Source: Treponema sp. (lineage in GTDB: Bacteria > Spirochaetota > Spirochaetia > Treponematales > Breznakiellaceae). From it: DNA of 43,311 nt. The notes beneath the pieces were generated by a model that made no database searches, was not told the DNA's origin, and saw only the letters and a program-made list of their open reading frames with translations. Made by a program: the position numbers and the translations under genes. The stretch is taken from contig JAISBK010000113.1 in the NCBI GenBank assembly GCA_031266255.1, positions 1 to 43,311 of the forward strand, in the 5' to 3' direction. This document shows positions 1 through 7,984 of the stretch, in pieces; the stretch's first letter is position 1, and every line of letters begins with the position of its first letter.

Positions 1-444
1 ACGCTCCTCGTGTATAACGATGGGGATACGGAGCAGGGATGGGACTTTGACTACGAAGGCGCTATCCGGTATACGAAGCGTTTTAACGAAACCGACGGGC
101 TTATCATCATTGAATACACCCAAGGGGGCTGGCCGAAATACACTGAACCAGGGCATACGGTGAGCGCCTATGTGGGGACCCCTATTCCCGGCCCTTTCTT
201 TGCGGTCTATTACTTAGCGCTCTCCGCTGATTCGGTTATATTGGCCAACACGACCACCCTGGATTCAGATCCTCCCTATGCGCCTCCGGAGACCAAAACC
301 CTGGAGGAAGCCATTGAAAAATTCACCGAGAGCGCCCGGGACCGGTTTATGGCCGGTGTTGCCATACCCCAGCGGCGCTTCCCTGATAATACCCTACAAA
401 ACAGGAGGGCGCCGAATCATTGGCGTCTACTTAAAAGGATGTAA
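1..444 (+). CDS. C-terminal part of an unrecognised protein (5' end outside window)
   Basis: The reading frame is open from the first base to a TAA at 442-444, so this is the 3' part of a longer gene. At least 147 residues are visible, with no recognisable catalytic motif. The fragment is rich in Tyr, Pro and Thr (for example YTQGGWPKYTEPGH and a Pro-rich stretch around GTPIPGPFF) and ends in a basic tail (HWRLLKRM). A GTG at position 10 is only an internal codon unless the gene really starts there, and no ribosome binding site is visible before it. The mixed aromatic/beta-like composition would suit a periplasmic or surface protein, but that is a guess. The function is unknown. Confidence 0.55.
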   Translation, partial: TLLVYNDGDTEQGWDFDYEGAIRYTKRFNETDGLIIIEYTQGGWPKYTEPGHTVSAYVGTPIPGPFFAVYYLALSADSVILANTTTLDSDPPYAPPETKTLEEAIEKFTESARDRFMAGVAIPQRRFPDNTLQNRRAPNHWRLLKRM

Positions 445-450
445 CCACTG

Positions 451-483
451 AGGACCCATCGAACCCTTGGTTCAATGGGTCCT
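451..483 (+). repeat. Inverted repeat after the first gene, possible terminator
   Basis: The arms AGGACCCAT (451-459) and ATGGGTCCT (475-483) are perfect complements, and an inner GAACC/GGTTC pair extends the hairpin. It begins just after the stop of the first gene, where a transcript end is expected, but no T-run follows. Intrinsic termination is therefore uncertain. Confidence 0.5.
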
Positions 484-624
484 CAATGCTGGTGGTTTCG
501 CAATAGCCTTTACGAAAATCTTTTCTAGCCCGGGGATGGTTATTCCCCATCCTGTATTTTATTATACCATATAGCATTAACCTACTGTAATATAGAAAAA
601 TACGACTGCATACTTACGTTTCTC

Positions 625-651
625 TTAAGTTTCTAGTCTAAGCTCCGATAT
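625..651 (+). promoter_or_regulatory. Sigma-28 (FliA)-type flagellar promoter for flaB
   Basis: TTAAGTTT at 625-632 matches the sigma-28 -35 consensus TAAAGTTT at 7 of 8 positions. After exactly 11 bases, TCCGATAT at 644-651 matches the -10 consensus GCCGATAA at 6 of 8, including the CCGATA core. Transcription would start near 658, giving a leader of about 195 nt before flaB. Of the 410 bp between the first gene and flaB, this site, the hairpin at 451-483 and the leader structures near 791-832 are the recognisable content. Confidence 0.72.
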
Positions 652-790
652 TAATAGTGAAATTGGACTACAGGTATGTGATCGTCTAACCCCATCACAG
701 TTCTGTATGTTCAAGTATTTTCGTCCTGCTCTAAAAATGCAGTTGAAGATTTTAAAAATCTACATTTTTGATTACAATAATAATGTAGAC

Positions 791-832
791 GGCACGGATG
801 CCGCGGCGTTGAACCCGTGAAAGGGTACGCCG
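791..832 (+). promoter_or_regulatory. Structured flaB leader with CsrA-like GGA hairpin
   Basis: GGCA (791-794), loop CGGA (795-798) and TGCC (799-802) form a small hairpin presenting GGA in its loop, the hallmark of a CsrA binding site. Directly after it, CGGCGT (804-809) pairs with ACGCCG (827-832), with an inner ACCC/GGGT helix. The Shine-Dalgarno AAAGGAG (841-847) supplies a second GGA next to the start codon. This two-site layout resembles the known CsrA control of flagellin mRNA in Bacillus subtilis (hag). CsrA binding here is inferred. Confidence 0.5.
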
Positions 833-854
833 AAAAAGCCAAAGGAGTGACATT

Positions 855-1715
855 ATGATCATTAATCACAACATAAGCGCCATGTTTGCTGATAGGTCCC
901 TTAAATCCACCCAGACAAATCTTGAAAAAAACATTGAAAAATTATCAAGTGGATTACGGATTAACCGATCCGGGGATGATCCTTCAGGTCTTGCAGTTTC
1001 CGAAAAACTGCGCAGCCAAATTCGGGGTCTGAATATGGCATCTGCCAATGCCCAAAATGGTATCTCGTTCATTCAGACCACTGAAGGGTACCTCCAAGAA
1101 TCCCAGGATATTCTACAGCGGCTTCGTGAATTGGCAGTACAGTCTTCCAATGGGATCTATACCGAAGAAGATCGAACCTATATGCAGATTGAAGTATCGG
1201 CTCTGATCGACGAATTGGATCGGGTTGCTTCTCACGCCCAATTCAACGGCATGAACCTCATCACTGGACGGTTTGCCCGGCAAGGGGGCGAGAATGTGGT
1301 TACCGCTTCCCTGTGGCTTCACATCGGGGCTAACATGGATCAGCGGGAACAGGTGTTTATCAGCACCATGACCGCCAAAGCATTAGGGGTTCGGAATGTG
1401 GGAGATGAAACTTTGCTTACGCTTGGGGATCCAGACAGCGCCAACCGGGCCATTGGAACCTTGGACGAAGCCCTCAAGCGGGTCAGTAAACAGCGGGCAG
1501 ATCTGGGAGCCTATCAGAACCGCTTGGAACATGCAATCCGGGGCATTGATATAGGAGCGGAAAACTTCCAGGCTTCTGAATCTCGTATCCGGGATGCCAA
1601 TATGGCAACTGAAATGGTTTCCTTTACCAAGAACCAGATTATCAGTCAGGCTGGTACGGCTATGCTGGCTCAGGCCAATCAGCGCAGCCAGGGTATTCTC
1701 CAGTTACTCCAATAG
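855..1715 (+). CDS. flaB: Class B flagellin, flagellar filament core protein FlaB
   Basis: This is a flagellin of 286 residues, the usual length of spirochaete FlaB. It polymerises into the core of the periplasmic flagellar filament. The N-terminal flagellin domain (about 1-140) begins MIINHNISAM and contains KLSSGLRINRSGDD and GLNMASANAQNG; the C-terminal domain (about 195-286) ends in MLAQANQRSQGILQLLQ. The hypervariable outer domains of enterobacterial flagellins are absent, as is normal for FlaB. An AAAGGAG sits 7 bases before the ATG. Expression should depend on the sigma-28-like promoter at 625-651 and possibly on CsrA at the leader hairpin. A strong terminator follows, so the gene is probably monocistronic. 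Treponemes usually have several flaB copies; which paralogue this is cannot be told from the sequence alone. Confidence 0.96.
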   Translation: MIINHNISAMFADRSLKSTQTNLEKNIEKLSSGLRINRSGDDPSGLAVSEKLRSQIRGLNMASANAQNGISFIQTTEGYLQESQDILQRLRELAVQSSNGIYTEEDRTYMQIEVSALIDELDRVASHAQFNGMNLITGRFARQGGENVVTASLWLHIGANMDQREQVFISTMTAKALGVRNVGDETLLTLGDPDSANRAIGTLDEALKRVSKQRADLGAYQNRLEHAIRGIDIGAENFQASESRIRDANMATEMVSFTKNQIISQAGTAMLAQANQRSQGILQLLQ

Positions 1716-1740
1716 ATTCATTGGTTTGATAAACCCGTGA

Positions 1741-1770
1741 AGACGCCGTTTTGGTACGGCGTCTTTTTTG
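1741..1770 (+). terminator. Intrinsic terminator of flaB
   Basis: AGACGCCG (1741-1748) and CGGCGTCT (1757-1764) form an 8-bp stem with an 8-base loop, followed by a run of T (1764-1769). It lies 26 bp after the flaB stop. Confidence 0.92.
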
Positions 1771-1861
1771 ATGTCTATTTCATAAGGTACATCCTGTAGC
1801 TATTGTTTCATGGAAAGATATATATTACTTTTAAAAGATAACTATTGGAGGTAGTGGCTCA

Positions 1862-2578
1862 ATGTTGAAAAAATGGATATTAGCCTTGGGGCTAATTAGT
1901 GCAATGGGAACGGTTTTCGCGGGAACCTATGACGTGGTTAATCGTGAAGAACCTGTATTTATCCTTGATGGGGTTGCCGATGAGCGAGTATGGGAGCGAG
2001 TCCCCGCTATCGGTAACTTTGTTCTGCCTTGGGAGGAAGAGGTAGAGCCGGGAACGGTATTCAAGGCTTTTCATGATGCCGATAACTTCTACTTTTCTTT
2101 CGTCCTGGAAGATGAGGATATCGTATCCGCTGAAGAAGTGGACGATGAAGAAGGGATTGCCAGTTTAGATGCGGTTCACCTGCTTTTTGCCGCCCATCAA
2201 ATAGATAGGCCCGTTGAAGGTGAACTTCCCACGTACTACGTGGTTTCTATTGATGCATTGGGGCATGTGCAGGATTATTCCACCGTCTATTATCGGCGGG
2301 ATCAGGATAATGACTGGGCATTTACGGATCAACAAGTAGCCGGCAGGATCTTTGATGGTCGCTATTCAGTAGAGGGCGTAATCCCCTTGGAATCATTCCG
2401 GGAAGTTGGGTTGCTCGTTGATGAGAGTCCGATGCTGGTAGGTATTTTCCGTACTGACTGGAGTACCGATGGAGAAGAACCCCAGTGGATATCCTGGATT
2501 GACGATCTGGCGACTGTAACTGAAACCCCGGATATACATCTCTCTGCATCTTTTGGCCGGTTTAGACTGGCTCCCTAA
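1862..2578 (+). CDS. Exported CBM9-like carbohydrate-binding domain protein
   Basis: The product is 238 residues. A signal peptide is clear: MLKKW, a hydrophobic stretch, then cleavage after the first Ala of VFAG near residue 20. The rest resembles a single family 9 carbohydrate-binding module (DOMON-like beta sandwich): an early VFILDGVADERVWERVPA strand region, SLDAVHLLFAA near the middle, the GRYSVEGVIPLESF strand (about 165-180) and a late WISWIDD. In other bacteria such modules bind xylan or cello-oligosaccharide ends, or occur as standalone periplasmic sensors; no catalytic domain is attached here. ATTGGAGGTAG supplies a good ribosome binding site. The flaB terminator separates it from flaB, so it has its own promoter. 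The ligand is unknown and the family call is from recognition only. Confidence 0.7.
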   Translation: MLKKWILALGLISAMGTVFAGTYDVVNREEPVFILDGVADERVWERVPAIGNFVLPWEEEVEPGTVFKAFHDADNFYFSFVLEDEDIVSAEEVDDEEGIASLDAVHLLFAAHQIDRPVEGELPTYYVVSIDALGHVQDYSTVYYRRDQDNDWAFTDQQVAGRIFDGRYSVEGVIPLESFREVGLLVDESPMLVGIFRTDWSTDGEEPQWISWIDDLATVTETPDIHLSASFGRFRLAP

Positions 2579-2592
2579 CTAATGCCGCATGG

Positions 2593-2636
2593 GGTACGTT
2601 TGAGTGCGCGTTGAGGTTCAGATACTCAAACGTACC
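2593..2636 (+). repeat. 13-bp perfect inverted repeat between the CBM9-like gene and the glycan block
   Basis: GGTACGTTTGAGT (2593-2605) and ACTCAAACGTACC (2624-2636) are exact complements around an 18-base loop. It follows the stop of the CBM9-like gene by 14 bp, as a transcription terminator would, but no T-run follows on either strand. It may act as a transcript end, a 3' stabiliser or an operator for the next operon. Confidence 0.55.
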
Positions 2637-2668
2637 TCGGTTGGGGATTGAAATAAACAAACAAACTA

Positions 2669-2697
2669 TTGACGAGTACTCAGAATGCCGATATTGG
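2669..2697 (+). promoter_or_regulatory. Possible promoter of the SPASM/glycan operon
   Basis: TTGACG (2669-2674) lies 17 bases before TATTGG (2692-2697). The -35 is good and the -10 mediocre. The next start codon is only 6 bases downstream and has no Shine-Dalgarno, so the transcript would be leaderless if this promoter is used. Confidence 0.35.
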
Positions 2698-2703
2698 TAA
2701 AGT

Positions 2704-4260
2704 ATGAATGCCCTGGCAGTATTATATGGGGGCAGCCTTACCAAGGCGGCCTATGAGCAGGTCTTTTCAGGAAAAAGTGCCCTTGCCTGTGCAGTAGAAC
2801 AGGCAGCGGCGTTCCCGGATACTCGTAAAATTCTTCTATTAATAACCCAAACTATGCCTATCCAGGTCGTGGATTTGATGCACGGAATTGAGCTTATCCG
2901 GGCCACAGAATGGACAAAAAAACAGGTTCTTGATACGCTTGCCAGGGAATCCGTGGGTTTTGATCTTACTTATTTTGTCTGGGCTGATTGTCCTTTCTTG
3001 GATCCTGAGCTTGCTAAAGCTATTGCAGAACGGCACCTCCGGTATGCGGCGGAATATTCTTATGCCGATGGTTGGCCCTACGGGCTCTCTCCGGAAATTT
3101 TGGCCCCGGGTATGGGGGGGATTCTCTCAAAAATAATCGGGGATGCGGATGGCCCGATGGAACGGGATACCCTGTTTTCGGTTATACAAAAAGATATCAA
3201 TGCCTTTGATATTGAAACGGTCATTTCTCCGGTGGATCTGCGTTGCCACCGTCTGAGCCTTACCGCAGATTCTAAACGGAACCTCCTTTTGTTGACCCGG
3301 TTTGCAGAAACGGGTTTTTTAAGGGCCCAGGATGCGGAAACCATCATTGCTGAAAAACCGGGACTCTTACGGACCCTTCCCAATTTTTTTAGTATTCAGG
3401 TAGCTGGTTCTTGTCCTCAGCGCTGTACTTTCTGTCCCTATCCCCGTTTCCAGAGTTCAGGAGATCCTACCCAAAGAAGGGACTTCCTGGATGGAACGCG
3501 TTTTGAGGAACTTTTAGCTCGTATCATCGCCTTTGCCGGAGATGGAGTGATCGATCTTTCCCCCTGGGGAGACCTAAGCCTTCATCCGCAAAAGATGGAG
3601 CTTATACGCATGGTGCTCTCCCGGCCTGAGCTCTCCCTCATTATTGAAAGTTCCGGTCTTGGCTGGAAAACCGATGAACTGGAACAAGTGGCTGCAGAAG
3701 CCCAAAAAGCCCTGCCTCGGATCAATAGGATGGTACCCCTCTCATGGATAATCGCCTTGGATACCCAGGATCCGACCCGGTACCGGGAAATCCGGGGTCT
3801 AGGCTATACCGAAGCCCTGGCAAGCGCTCAAACGCTGATCCGGCTTCTCCCGCAGGACTCCTATGTGCAAGCAGTCAGAGTCAAAGGGTTTGAAGATGAT
3901 ATTGAACAGTTCTATCGGTACTGGAAAGAAGCAGGTGCCCATATCATTATCCAGAAATACGATCATTTTTGCGGCTCTCTGCCTGCATTAGGGGCTGCAG
4001 ATCTTTCACCGGTAAAACGCCAACCCTGCTGGCACCTCATGCGGGATATGGTGATACTGCTTGACGGAACCGTTCCCTGCTGCAGAGAAGATCTGGCCGC
4101 GCTGACCGGAAATGCGGAAAAAGGAATCTGGGGGAACGTTTTTGTTGATTCCTTGGAAGGTATCTGGTCTCGAGGCGCGGCGTTTTACCAGGAACAATGT
4201 ATACCGGTTTACTCAGGACTGTGCGCGGAGTGTGATGAATACTATACCTACAACTTTTAA
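2704..4260 (+). CDS. Spiro-SPASM-type radical SAM protein with nucleotidyltransferase-like N-terminal domain
   Basis: The product is 518 residues in two parts. The N-terminal 220 residues resemble the GT-A nucleotidyltransferase fold of SpsF-type enzymes (a WADCPFLDPEL segment like the family's GDCPLIDPEL, and a later YADGWPYGLSPEIL). A radical SAM domain follows, with the 4Fe-4S cysteines C237, C241 and C244 (CPQRCTFC, a CX3CX2C motif). A SPASM domain closes the protein with further cluster cysteines at about C442, C459/C460, C499, C507 and C510, ending CDEYYTYNF. This combination matches what I know as the spirochaete-restricted 'spiro-SPASM' family. SPASM enzymes usually modify peptides or sugars by radical chemistry; the substrate here is unknown. 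The gene opens a five-gene overlapping operon of sugar-type enzymes. The ATG lacks a clear ribosome binding site. Confidence 0.8.
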   Translation: MNALAVLYGGSLTKAAYEQVFSGKSALACAVEQAAAFPDTRKILLLITQTMPIQVVDLMHGIELIRATEWTKKQVLDTLARESVGFDLTYFVWADCPFLDPELAKAIAERHLRYAAEYSYADGWPYGLSPEILAPGMGGILSKIIGDADGPMERDTLFSVIQKDINAFDIETVISPVDLRCHRLSLTADSKRNLLLLTRFAETGFLRAQDAETIIAEKPGLLRTLPNFFSIQVAGSCPQRCTFCPYPRFQSSGDPTQRRDFLDGTRFEELLARIIAFAGDGVIDLSPWGDLSLHPQKMELIRMVLSRPELSLIIESSGLGWKTDELEQVAAEAQKALPRINRMVPLSWIIALDTQDPTRYREIRGLGYTEALASAQTLIRLLPQDSYVQAVRVKGFEDDIEQFYRYWKEAGAHIIIQKYDHFCGSLPALGAADLSPVKRQPCWHLMRDMVILLDGTVPCCREDLAALTGNAEKGIWGNVFVDSLEGIWSRGAAFYQEQCIPVYSGLCAECDEYYTYNF

Positions 4261-5356
4261 CGATACATTGCCTTCATATACTGCGGTAGGAGGTACTGAA
4301 CGGGGAGCTTCTACCGGACTTTCTGCAGTACTCCTGGGCAGAGGTGGAGGTCGGTATCCTCGGCGCACCCGCTTTCAGGAACTGGAAAAAATAGGCTTTG
4401 ATTATATCATCTCTATGGAAGGTCCTCAGGAACGGTACGATGTAGAAGAACTCTCCGGGCTTTTCCCCCAGGTTCGTTTTATTTTATTGAAGGAAGCGGT
4501 AAGTATTGGTGAACAGATCAACCTGGCTGCATCAGAACTATCCAGTTCCCTTTTTTTTGTATTGCGGAACGATCTGAGGATACTCCATAGCGGCGGAGCT
4601 TCCCGAATGGAGGAGCGGCTTCGGCTGGGCCAGGAAGAATTATACAAGGAAGATGGGCAAAAAAGCCTGTATAAACGGCTTTGTACCGTTCCATTGATTC
4701 AAAATTCTCATTTTGAAACCCTACCCACGCTCATTGCCCCGGCAGTATTCCATTCGAGCGTCAAACCATTGTTCTTTGCCCCGACTAAAGAGGGACAGTC
4801 CTCCCTATACCCCTTTGATGGAGTCGGTATTTATGACCGAATCCGCTTTATTCGTCTGGGTGGTTTTGACCGTACTTTAAAAAGTGCGCATTGGCAACTG
4901 ATGGATTTTGGGTTCCGGGCATATTTGTGGGGAGAGCAGATCAGTGCCACCCAACTGATACGCCTTTCTTATGACGGAGAAACACCCCCTGAGGATAGTA
5001 CGGCAGATGAAAGTTATCGGCGCTTTTATCTCAAGAATTTGGCTCCAGTTTTCCGGGGGGATTCTGCTTCGATTCCGCTTCGGTGTTTCCCAGGGTATTT
5101 CTGGCGGAGCGGCAAAGATCTCTTAACCGCCTGGCATGATTTTTCTCAGGGACGCCAATGGGTAAAGACGAACCGTTACCGGTTTCGCAGCGATGCTCGG
5201 GCTATAACCGAGCTTTGGGAGGATATGGGTGAACTGTCGGATGATCATACCCGGGTGGAAGAGGGGAGAACGGAAAATGCAGGAATGGAAGTACTCAGAC
5301 TTGAAAATTCGAAAATTGAACCGGAAGATATCGAAGGTTCAGGGCGCTTTGAATGA
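4235..5356 (+). CDS. GT-A-like (family 2-type) glycosyltransferase-like protein
   Basis: I choose ATG 4235, with GGAG at 4227-4230 and a 26-bp overlap with the preceding gene, over the longer open frame from 4112. The product is about 373 residues. The N-terminal half reads like a GT-A fold: AVLLGRGGG, then FDYIISMEGP, then EQINLAASELSSSLFFVLRND, comparable to the NLG..A.GDY..FLDDD region of family 2 glycosyltransferases, although here the acidic motif is RND rather than DDD. A later GIYDRIRFIRLGGFDR and MDFGFRAYLWG resemble the acceptor-side LGGFDE...DLxxR motifs of GT2 and GalNAc-transferase enzymes. The loss of a classical DxD leaves activity uncertain. Translational overlap ties it to the SPASM gene before it and to spsF after it, pointing to one pathway. 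Confidence 0.6.
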   Translation: MNTIPTTFNDTLPSYTAVGGTERGASTGLSAVLLGRGGGRYPRRTRFQELEKIGFDYIISMEGPQERYDVEELSGLFPQVRFILLKEAVSIGEQINLAASELSSSLFFVLRNDLRILHSGGASRMEERLRLGQEELYKEDGQKSLYKRLCTVPLIQNSHFETLPTLIAPAVFHSSVKPLFFAPTKEGQSSLYPFDGVGIYDRIRFIRLGGFDRTLKSAHWQLMDFGFRAYLWGEQISATQLIRLSYDGETPPEDSTADESYRRFYLKNLAPVFRGDSASIPLRCFPGYFWRSGKDLLTAWHDFSQGRQWVKTNRYRFRSDARAITELWEDMGELSDDHTRVEEGRTENAGMEVLRLENSKIEPEDIEGSGRFE

Positions 5357-6048
5357 TCACCGCGGTGGTACTACAGGCGCGACTTGACTCAACTCGCCTT
5401 CCTGGAAAATCCCTCTTAGCCCTGGGAGGTAAGCCGCTTATCGTGCGGGTTATGGAGGCCCTCAAAGGAGTATGGAGTGATCGGTATGTTCTTGCCTGCC
5501 CCCATGACTGTGTAGGAGCCTTTGGCCCTTTGGCAGAACAGGCCGGTTTTGACCTGGTCGCAGGCTCAAAGGAAGATGTGTTAAGCCGTTATAGCGCGGC
5601 AGTACACCATTTCGGAATAGACCGCCTTATCAGGGCAACGGCGGACAATCCTTTTGTATTTGTAGATGCAGCGAATACCCTCAACCAGGAGGCCTGTGAA
5701 CGTAAGGCTGATTATGCTGGTTATAGCGGTTTACCCTATGGTGCAGGGGTGGAATCAGTGGCTGCAGAAGCCTTGCTCAGGGCTGCGCGGGATGCTTCTC
5801 TCTCGACTGAACGAGAACATGTGTGTCCTTATTTGTATACCCATCCTGACTTGTTCCTGATTCACCGACCCTTGGCTCCACTGATATGGCAGGGGCCTTG
5901 GATGCGGATAAGCATTGATACCCCGGAAGATTACCAACGAGGCTTGATACTCTTTGATGCCTTGGCAGAAGGGAATGCTTCCCAGGGAAAGACCATCATT
6001 GCCGCATACCGCAGGAGTTTCAAGAACTTAGAGGATGGACTGCCATGA
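5353..6048 (+). CDS. spsF: SpsF-type cytidylyltransferase
   Basis: The product is 231 residues, typical of the spore-coat polysaccharide SpsF / CMP-sugar synthetase family, which activates an acidic sugar as its CMP derivative. The nucleotide-binding signature QARLDSTRLPGKSLL sits at residues 8-22, the metal/base-binding RATADNPFV near 95, and the sugar-binding region near SGLPYGAGVE. The start ATG overlaps the preceding stop (ATGA at 5353-5356), so translation is coupled. In nonulosonic and related acid-sugar pathways an SpsF/PseF-type transferase is paired with a PseG-like hydrolase, and exactly such a gene follows with another ATGA overlap. The exact sugar is not deducible. Confidence 0.85.
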   Translation: MITAVVLQARLDSTRLPGKSLLALGGKPLIVRVMEALKGVWSDRYVLACPHDCVGAFGPLAEQAGFDLVAGSKEDVLSRYSAAVHHFGIDRLIRATADNPFVFVDAANTLNQEACERKADYAGYSGLPYGAGVESVAAEALLRAARDASLSTEREHVCPYLYTHPDLFLIHRPLAPLIWQGPWMRISIDTPEDYQRGLILFDALAEGNASQGKTIIAAYRRSFKNLEDGLP

Positions 6049-7964
6049 TGCAAGGCCCCCTCCTGGTGGTTTCCACCTTTGAAAAAGGCCGCGGGGGAGG
6101 GCACTTGGTCCGTTCCCTGGTTCTGGTTCGTTCCCTTCGTGCCCTCAAGCGAGAGGTGTACCTTTATATCCCCGAACTTAAACCCCATTTTGAACTCAGG
6201 TCCATTATTACCGAAGGAACCGTGGAAGCTTCCTGGCTCATAGGGGATATCGAAACCATCAAGAATCTGAGTTGGGAAGGAATTATCCTTGACCGTTTTA
6301 GAACCGCTCCTGAAGAATTTGCCCAATGGGCGGCCTTAGCTCCCCTGATCGGTATTGATGAGGGAGGGCCGCAGCGGGATTGTTTTGATTTTCTCATTGA
6401 TCTGCTTCCTGGTCTTCCAGGTAATGCTCTCCCCAATATTCTCGCTCCTCATCTCATCCCCCTGCCAAAGAACCGCCGGCCTTCTTTCGGTATTTCACGG
6501 GATGCTCCGAAGCATCAAACCTTGAAAATCCTGGTGAGTTTCGGCGCGGAAGATCCTGCAGGGCTAAGCATTCCGGCCTGCCTTGCTTTGAAATTGTCAG
6601 GGCAAACAGACATTACCGTCTTATTTGGCGGCCTTAACCAGACAGGAGAGCAGCAAAAGGCGGTCCTTGCTGCTGAGGGGATTCGGGTTGTGGAGGGCAT
6701 GACTGAACTCCGGGAACAGCTTGCCATCTATGATCTGGTATTTACCCACTTCGGCCTTACCGCTTTTGAAAGTTTGGCTGCTCGAGTACCGGTATTGGTC
6801 CTCTCTCCCAGTACCTATCACGAGAAACTGGCCCTCCATGCAGGGTTCATATCCGGGGGCATCGGTAAAAAGGGGGCGCGTTGCTTACGAAACATCCTCC
6901 TGAATGATAAAGCGCTGGTATCCCTAGGGGATCGGTGCGAGCGAATCCGGGTGCGTTATGGGATTAAGGCAACAGGAGAGGATGAAGGTCCTTCCTCTCA
7001 GGGACTGGGGGATCTACTGGGGGCCTATACCCTCCGGGTACCTTTGACCTGTCCGGTCTGTGGGGGCGCCTCCCCTACGCGGGATCCGGTCTGTGCCCGA
7101 TTCCCGGATCGAAGCTACCGGCGTTGTCTGCGTTGCGGTATGGTGTACCTTCTCCGCTGCTCCATACCTCCCATTACTTACGCCCGGGACTATTTTTTTA
7201 GCTTTTATAAACAGCAATATGGCAAAACCTACCTTGAAGATTTTCCACATCTGGTACAGTGCGGAAAAAAACGACTGCACCATAGTAAGCGGATCCTCTA
7301 CCGTTCCAGAAAGAAGCGGGGGGAAGATCCTTCCAAGACCCCATTCCGGCTCTTGGATATAGGCTGTGCCTATGGACCATTCCTGGTTGCCGCACAAGAA
7401 GAAGGATTTTTGCCTTTTGGCATGGATCCTGCAGAAGATGCGGTTCGGTATGTCCGGGATGAACTGAACATGCCGGCATTCCAGGGTTTTTTCCCGGAAA
7501 CTCCCTTACCTCCTACATTTAGAGAAGGAGGGTTTGACCTCATCTCCCTCTGGTATGTACTGGAACATTTTGAAAAACCGGGAGCAGTTCTTACAGAACT
7601 GTACCGACTCCTCAAACCCGGCGGGGTATTGGCCTTTGCGACCCCTTCTGGTTCTGGTATATCAGGCCGCAAGTCCTTCAAAGATTTCCTTGAACAAAGT
7701 CCGCCGGATCATTGGACCATTTGGAAGCCTTCCCGGATCAGGAGCATCCTCAAACTATTTGGATTTAAACTCAAAAAAGTAGTTATCTCTGGACATCATC
7801 CAGAACGCTTTCCCTTAGTGGGAAAGTTTTTAGGTGAATCCAGGAAAAAAAGCGGCATAGTATACGGTTTATTCCTCTGGATAAGCCGTTTATTGCATCT
7901 CGGAGATACCTTTGAGGTGTATGCGGTTAAAAAAACGGCGATTACCATATCGGCCGTTGAGTAA
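6045..7964 (+). CDS. PseG/SpsG-like glycosyl hydrolase fused to zinc-ribbon SAM methyltransferase
   Basis: The product is 639 residues and combines two enzymes. Residues about 1-320 resemble PseG/SpsG (GT28-like fold; UDP-linked trideoxy-diacetamido-hexose hydrolase in pseudaminic acid synthesis): a Gly-rich N-terminal GRGGGHLVRS, IIDRF-like ILDRFRT, GIDEGG, ILVSFGAEDP and the C-terminal FTHFGLTAFE. Residues 336-364 hold a zinc ribbon (C336, C339, C361, C364). From about 430 comes a class I methyltransferase with motif I LLDIGCAYG (436-444), a SLWYVLEHFEKP motif and LLKPGGVLAFATP. The start overlaps spsF (ATGA). Fusing the UDP-sugar hydrolase with a methyltransferase suggests a methylated acid sugar as product, but this is inference. 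A continuous frame with no stop argues for a real fusion. Confidence 0.75.
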   Translation: MMQGPLLVVSTFEKGRGGGHLVRSLVLVRSLRALKREVYLYIPELKPHFELRSIITEGTVEASWLIGDIETIKNLSWEGIILDRFRTAPEEFAQWAALAPLIGIDEGGPQRDCFDFLIDLLPGLPGNALPNILAPHLIPLPKNRRPSFGISRDAPKHQTLKILVSFGAEDPAGLSIPACLALKLSGQTDITVLFGGLNQTGEQQKAVLAAEGIRVVEGMTELREQLAIYDLVFTHFGLTAFESLAARVPVLVLSPSTYHEKLALHAGFISGGIGKKGARCLRNILLNDKALVSLGDRCERIRVRYGIKATGEDEGPSSQGLGDLLGAYTLRVPLTCPVCGGASPTRDPVCARFPDRSYRRCLRCGMVYLLRCSIPPITYARDYFFSFYKQQYGKTYLEDFPHLVQCGKKRLHHSKRILYRSRKKRGEDPSKTPFRLLDIGCAYGPFLVAAQEEGFLPFGMDPAEDAVRYVRDELNMPAFQGFFPETPLPPTFREGGFDLISLWYVLEHFEKPGAVLTELYRLLKPGGVLAFATPSGSGISGRKSFKDFLEQSPPDHWTIWKPSRIRSILKLFGFKLKKVVISGHHPERFPLVGKFLGESRKKSGIVYGLFLWISRLLHLGDTFEVYAVKKTAITISAVE

Positions 7965-7984
7965 TCAGCAGATGGGAAATAATT

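Noticed and set aside
4112..4234. Upstream extension of the GT-A-like gene
   Set aside because: It overlaps the SPASM coding region by about 150 bp, with no ribosome binding site at 4112. The ATG at 4235 has GGAG and a short overlap.
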